Shown here in pieces: positions 61,892 through 64,000 of a DNA stretch of 64,000 bases; position 1 is the stretch's first letter, and every line of letters starts with the position of its first letter. A model generated the notes under the pieces. The model ran no database searches. It was given only the letters and a program-made list of their open reading frames with translations, and was not told the origin of the DNA. Made by a program: the position numbers and the translations under genes. The stretch comes from JANXSF01 sp043755435 (GTDB lineage Bacteria; Acidobacteriota; Terriglobia; Bryobacterales; Bryobacteraceae), in assembly GCA_043755435.1 (NCBI GenBank), contig JAYUSZ010000441.1, positions 28,313 to 92,312 of the forward strand, read 5' to 3'.

Positions 61892-62304
61892 GGTTTGTGC
61901 TACCCATCTTCTCGGTCGTCATCGGTTTTTCTTGCGGCACAAACTATGCTCAGGTCGCCGAACTGGTTGTGCCGGTTCAGCCTAAACTGAGGAAGTTCGA
62001 GACCCTGGATTATCCTCTGCTTGCCAAACAGGCAAGGGTCGAAGGCGTGGTAGTCATTCAAGCGCACCTTGATGCTCTCGGTAATGTGAAGAGCGCAGTC
62101 CCGCTATCTGGATCAAAATACCTGATCCCCGCGTCGGTTGCGAACGCGAAGAAATGGCAATTTGAAACGGAGCAGAACAACTCGACACTGTTGATCTACG
62201 AATTTCGGTTTGAAGGCGTCTGCAAGAGACCCTGTTCGACGCTATTCGTCATCCGACCCCCAAACCATGCGGTCATTCTTACGGGGTCGCCCTTGGTGGA
62301 ATAG
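61888..62304 (+). CDS. Exported TonB-C-like domain protein, possible RHS immunity protein
   Basis: 138 residues, overlapping the RHS stop by four bases (ATGA). It starts with a signal peptide (MRFVLPIFSVVIGFSC) and has one TonB C-terminal-like domain: YPLLAKQARVEGVVVIQAHL, DALGNVKSAVPLSGSKYLIP, ANAKKWQFETEQNN. Unlike TonB it has no Pro-rich spacer. Its place directly behind the toxin tip, in translational coupling, is where RHS immunity genes lie; alternatively it is a stand-alone TonB-C protein. The sequence does not settle which. Confidence 0.8.
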   Translation: MRFVLPIFSVVIGFSCGTNYAQVAELVVPVQPKLRKFETLDYPLLAKQARVEGVVVIQAHLDALGNVKSAVPLSGSKYLIPASVANAKKWQFETEQNNSTLLIYEFRFEGVCKRPCSTLFVIRPPNHAVILTGSPLVE

Positions 62305-62331
62305 GCAGGACTGCCCAGACCTAGGGACCTT

Positions 62332-62408
62332 AAGCGCTACTTCGCGTCTCTTGTCGAGCGACCCAACCCATATCAAGCCAGTGCAGGGACTGCTGATTCC
62401 CTTTTCAA
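62332..62408 (+). pseudogene. Relic of an RHS core C-terminus
   Basis: Translates as KRYFASLVERPNPYQASAG, then TADSLF, which matches RYFAS ... SSDPYQASAGVAN of the intact RHS protein (about 61100-61170) with a changed middle. No start codon or flanking frame; it is a fragment. Confidence 0.75.
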
Positions 62409-62420
62409 AATGAAGATTGT

Positions 62421-62498
62421 TGGGACTACGCCTCGGTGGTGCCCCTGCCATCCGGCTCCAAACATGAAGTGCAATACTGCTACTGGTCCACCGGTGGG
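62421..62498 (+). pseudogene. Relic of an upstream RHS segment
   Basis: Translates as WDYASVVPLPSGSKHEVQY, then CYWSTGG, matching WDYASVQLVTGYKREVQYRY (about 58217-58283) of the intact RHS gene. It lies after the core relic, so the original order is reversed, showing rearrangement. Confidence 0.75.
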
Positions 62499-62546
62499 AA
62501 ACAGGGTCGGTGGGAAACAGGGTTTTGGGAAACAGGGGAAACAGGG
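62496..62546 (+). repeat. Four copies of GGGAAACAGGG
   Basis: The 11-base unit occurs at 62496, 62512, 62527 and 62536, exact each time, with irregular spacing; the last two overlap by two bases. It joins the RHS relic to the first palindromic repeat. Confidence 0.8.
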
Positions 62547-62609
62547 TCAGCCTGATCTTGCACTTTTGCGTTGAATCGAATTTGAACCAGTTTGCTCCGT
62601 CCCCTTTTT
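62541..62609 (+). repeat. Dispersed repeat, copy 1 (palindrome plus T-rich end)
   Basis: Begins with ACAGGGTCAGCCTGATCTTG, continues with CACTTTT and a less conserved middle, and ends with GAACCAGTTTGCTCCGTCCC and a run of T. A second copy is at 62693. The near-palindrome GGTCAG-C-CTGATC suggests a REP- or MITE-like element. Confidence 0.65.
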
Positions 62610-62692
62610 CAAGAGCAATCGACGGCATGTAAACTGCTATCCATCCTCGCGTTACCCAGATTCATCGATTCGTGGCAGTTAAGCGGGGAAAA

Positions 62693-62766
62693 CCGGGTCA
62701 GCCTGACCTTGCACTTTTACCCTCACTTGAAATTGAACCAGCTTGCTCTGTCCCCTTTTTTTCAAG
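62693..62766 (+). repeat. Dispersed repeat, copy 2
   Basis: Shares the start (CGGGTCAGCCTGACCTTGCA), the CACTTTT box and the end (TTGAACCAGCTTGCTCTGTC, CCC and T7) with copy 1. In this copy the core GGTCAG-C-CTGACC (62696-62708) is a perfect palindrome. Between the copies is about 80 bases of unrelated sequence. Confidence 0.65.
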
Positions 62767-62966
62767 CAACCAATGCATCATTAAGTTACTATGTATCTGT
62801 CACATAGCCGGATCTTCGCCCTCGCCACTCAAAAAAAAGTCTTCCTTCGAATCACCCTTCCATTCGTCGCAATTCCAGAATCCACGACCGGAAGATCCAT
62901 TCAAAAGTTCATAAAAACCCCAAAATGCCGCAAGTTTTCGAACACACAAAAGCCCCTGAATCTGGG

Positions 62967-62987
62967 CAGTGCGCTCCGTCCCCTTTT
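62967..62987 (+). repeat. Dispersed repeat, partial copy 3 at an RHS breakpoint
   Basis: GCGCTCCGTCCCCTTTT resembles the end of copies 1 and 2. RHS homology begins at 62986, immediately at its end, so the repeat marks the breakpoint. Confidence 0.55.
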
Positions 62988-64000
62988 ACAACTATTACTA
63001 TCTTCATAACATCAACTCCGCCTATGTGTCCAAGCACATCTTCAACCGCGTGGATCATGTTACTGTGCAAAAACCCGGCGGCAGCGTCATCACCCTGGCT
63101 CAAAATGTCTACGATAGTTACCCCAACGGCATGACATCTCTTCAAGCCACGCCCCTGCAGTGGGATTCCACAGTAACTAATTATCGCGGCAATGTAACGC
63201 AAAGCGTAACCCCCGGCGCAGTCAAGAATGTAACTTACTACACCACCGGCAGCCCAGCCTCCGCTAACGACGGCAACGGCCATTCCGTCTCCATGACTAT
63301 GGACGCCTCGAAGAACTCCGCCGTACCCTCAGCCGTCACCACCGGTTCGCTCACCTCCACGTTTGCCTATAACGGCATGCTCAGCATCACGGGCTCATCC
63401 GGCCCCAATGGAGCCACCTCAGCCTACAATTACGACACTCAGGCCCGCCCCACCCAAACCACAACAGCCACCGGTCAGGTGGTGAAATACGAATACACTA
63501 CCTCGCCGTCCAGCCAGTTATCTGAAGCCGATGGCCGCTGGACCAAGACGACTTACGATGGCCTTGGCCGCACGTTGAAAGTAGAAACCGGCTACCAAAC
63601 CGGCACCGCCCCCAGCATCACCCGCACCACTCTGTCTGTTGTGGATACGCTGTACACTCCCTGCGGCTGCTCTCCACTCGGCAAGACGTGGAAAGTGTCG
63701 CTGCCCCACGCCCCAAATGACCCCGTCTATTGGACCGAGTACGTGTATGACGCCCTTGGCCGAACCATCCAAGTGAAGCAGCCCGGCATCTCCGGCACCT
63801 CGGGCACCGCGACCTATGCCTACGCGGGCAACACCGTCACCTCCACTGACGCCGCCAGCAAATGGAAGAAATTCGAGAGCGATGCCCTTGGTAACCTAAC
63901 CAAAGTCACCGAGCCCAACCCCGCCGGCGGAGCCAACCTGGAAACCACCTACACCTATTCCGAACTCGGCCAACTGCTAACCGTAAGCATGCCGCGCTGC
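62987..64000 (+). pseudogene. Second RHS segment, 5'-truncated, continuing beyond the window
   Basis: From 62987 the plus strand reads YNYYYLHNINSAYVSKHIFN and continues in one open frame to the window end. It matches the intact RHS gene from about 58657 to 59661 nearly residue for residue. Differences include SLTSTFAYNGMLSITGSSG for SLTSTFSWNGMLGITGSSG, and a few added residues (PGISGTSGTA for PNNSGTA). It has no signal peptide or N-terminal domain; the only in-frame possible start is a GTG at 62969 within the repeat. It may be a silent cassette, a decayed copy, or the upstream part of an orphan toxin module to the right. Confidence 0.82.

Noticed and set aside
62496..62766. CRISPR array
   Set aside because: Repeats are irregularly spaced, few, and not separated by equal-length unique spacers; no cas gene is in the window.

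Overview
The window looks like chromosomal DNA of a soil-type Acidobacteriota, most likely the Bryobacterales/Solibacter group. The main clues are two secreted proteins ending in the 'Solibacter uncharacterized C-terminal domain' (TIGR03437), many BACON-like and Ig-like repeat proteins, a DUF1587/1595/1592/1588/1585 protein paired with a DUF1552 protein, and an Oar-like TonB-dependent receptor with an N-terminal carboxypeptidase-regulatory domain. This placement rests on protein architecture only; no rRNA gene is present.

Left part (1-20.5 kb): two tiny genes encoding the same 16-residue peptide, an OmpA-PKD surface protein, nagA, a large hybrid histidine kinase, a YmdB-like phosphodiesterase, an isochorismatase-fold hydrolase, a BACON-repeat protein, an amidase, a uridine-kinase-like protein, and a run YggS / glycosyltransferase / CocE-type hydrolase. 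At 20.4-21.0 kb two tRNA-Cys genes lie in a duplicated segment. Next come a sugar isomerase, murQ and murA (cell-wall sugar recycling and synthesis), then on the minus strand a decaheme cytochrome and an outer-membrane barrel that resemble an MtrA/MtrB electron conduit.

Middle (31-48.5 kb, all minus strand): a Tad/Flp pilus or secretion locus (tadC, tadB, tadA, tadZ, secretin, rcpC, prepilin peptidase, a multi-spanning membrane protein, a LuxR-type regulator), without a recognisable Flp pilin and with an untracked 30-residue membrane peptide at its end; an amidase with a small AtzG-like partner; and a respiratory oxidase maturation cluster (ctaA, ctaB, a two-gene ABC exporter, Sco, DUF420) with a cupredoxin lipoprotein upstream.

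Right part (48.5-64 kb, plus strand): the DUF1592/DUF1552 pair, the Oar-like receptor, then an RHS region. A gene for a secreted protein is broken by an 11-base C run in the form expected of a phase-variable switch; it sits 13 bases upstream of an 1815-residue RHS protein whose C-terminal tip carries an HELAH zinc-protease motif. A TonB-C-like protein overlaps the RHS stop codon, in the position of an immunity gene. Downstream lie shuffled RHS relics, dispersed palindromic repeats and a second, 5'-truncated RHS segment that leaves the window.

The strongest candidates for undescribed biology are the twin 16-residue peptide genes (1-308), whose only differences are silent, and the poly-C-gated secreted protein / RHS-protease / TonB-C module (55.9-62.3 kb).
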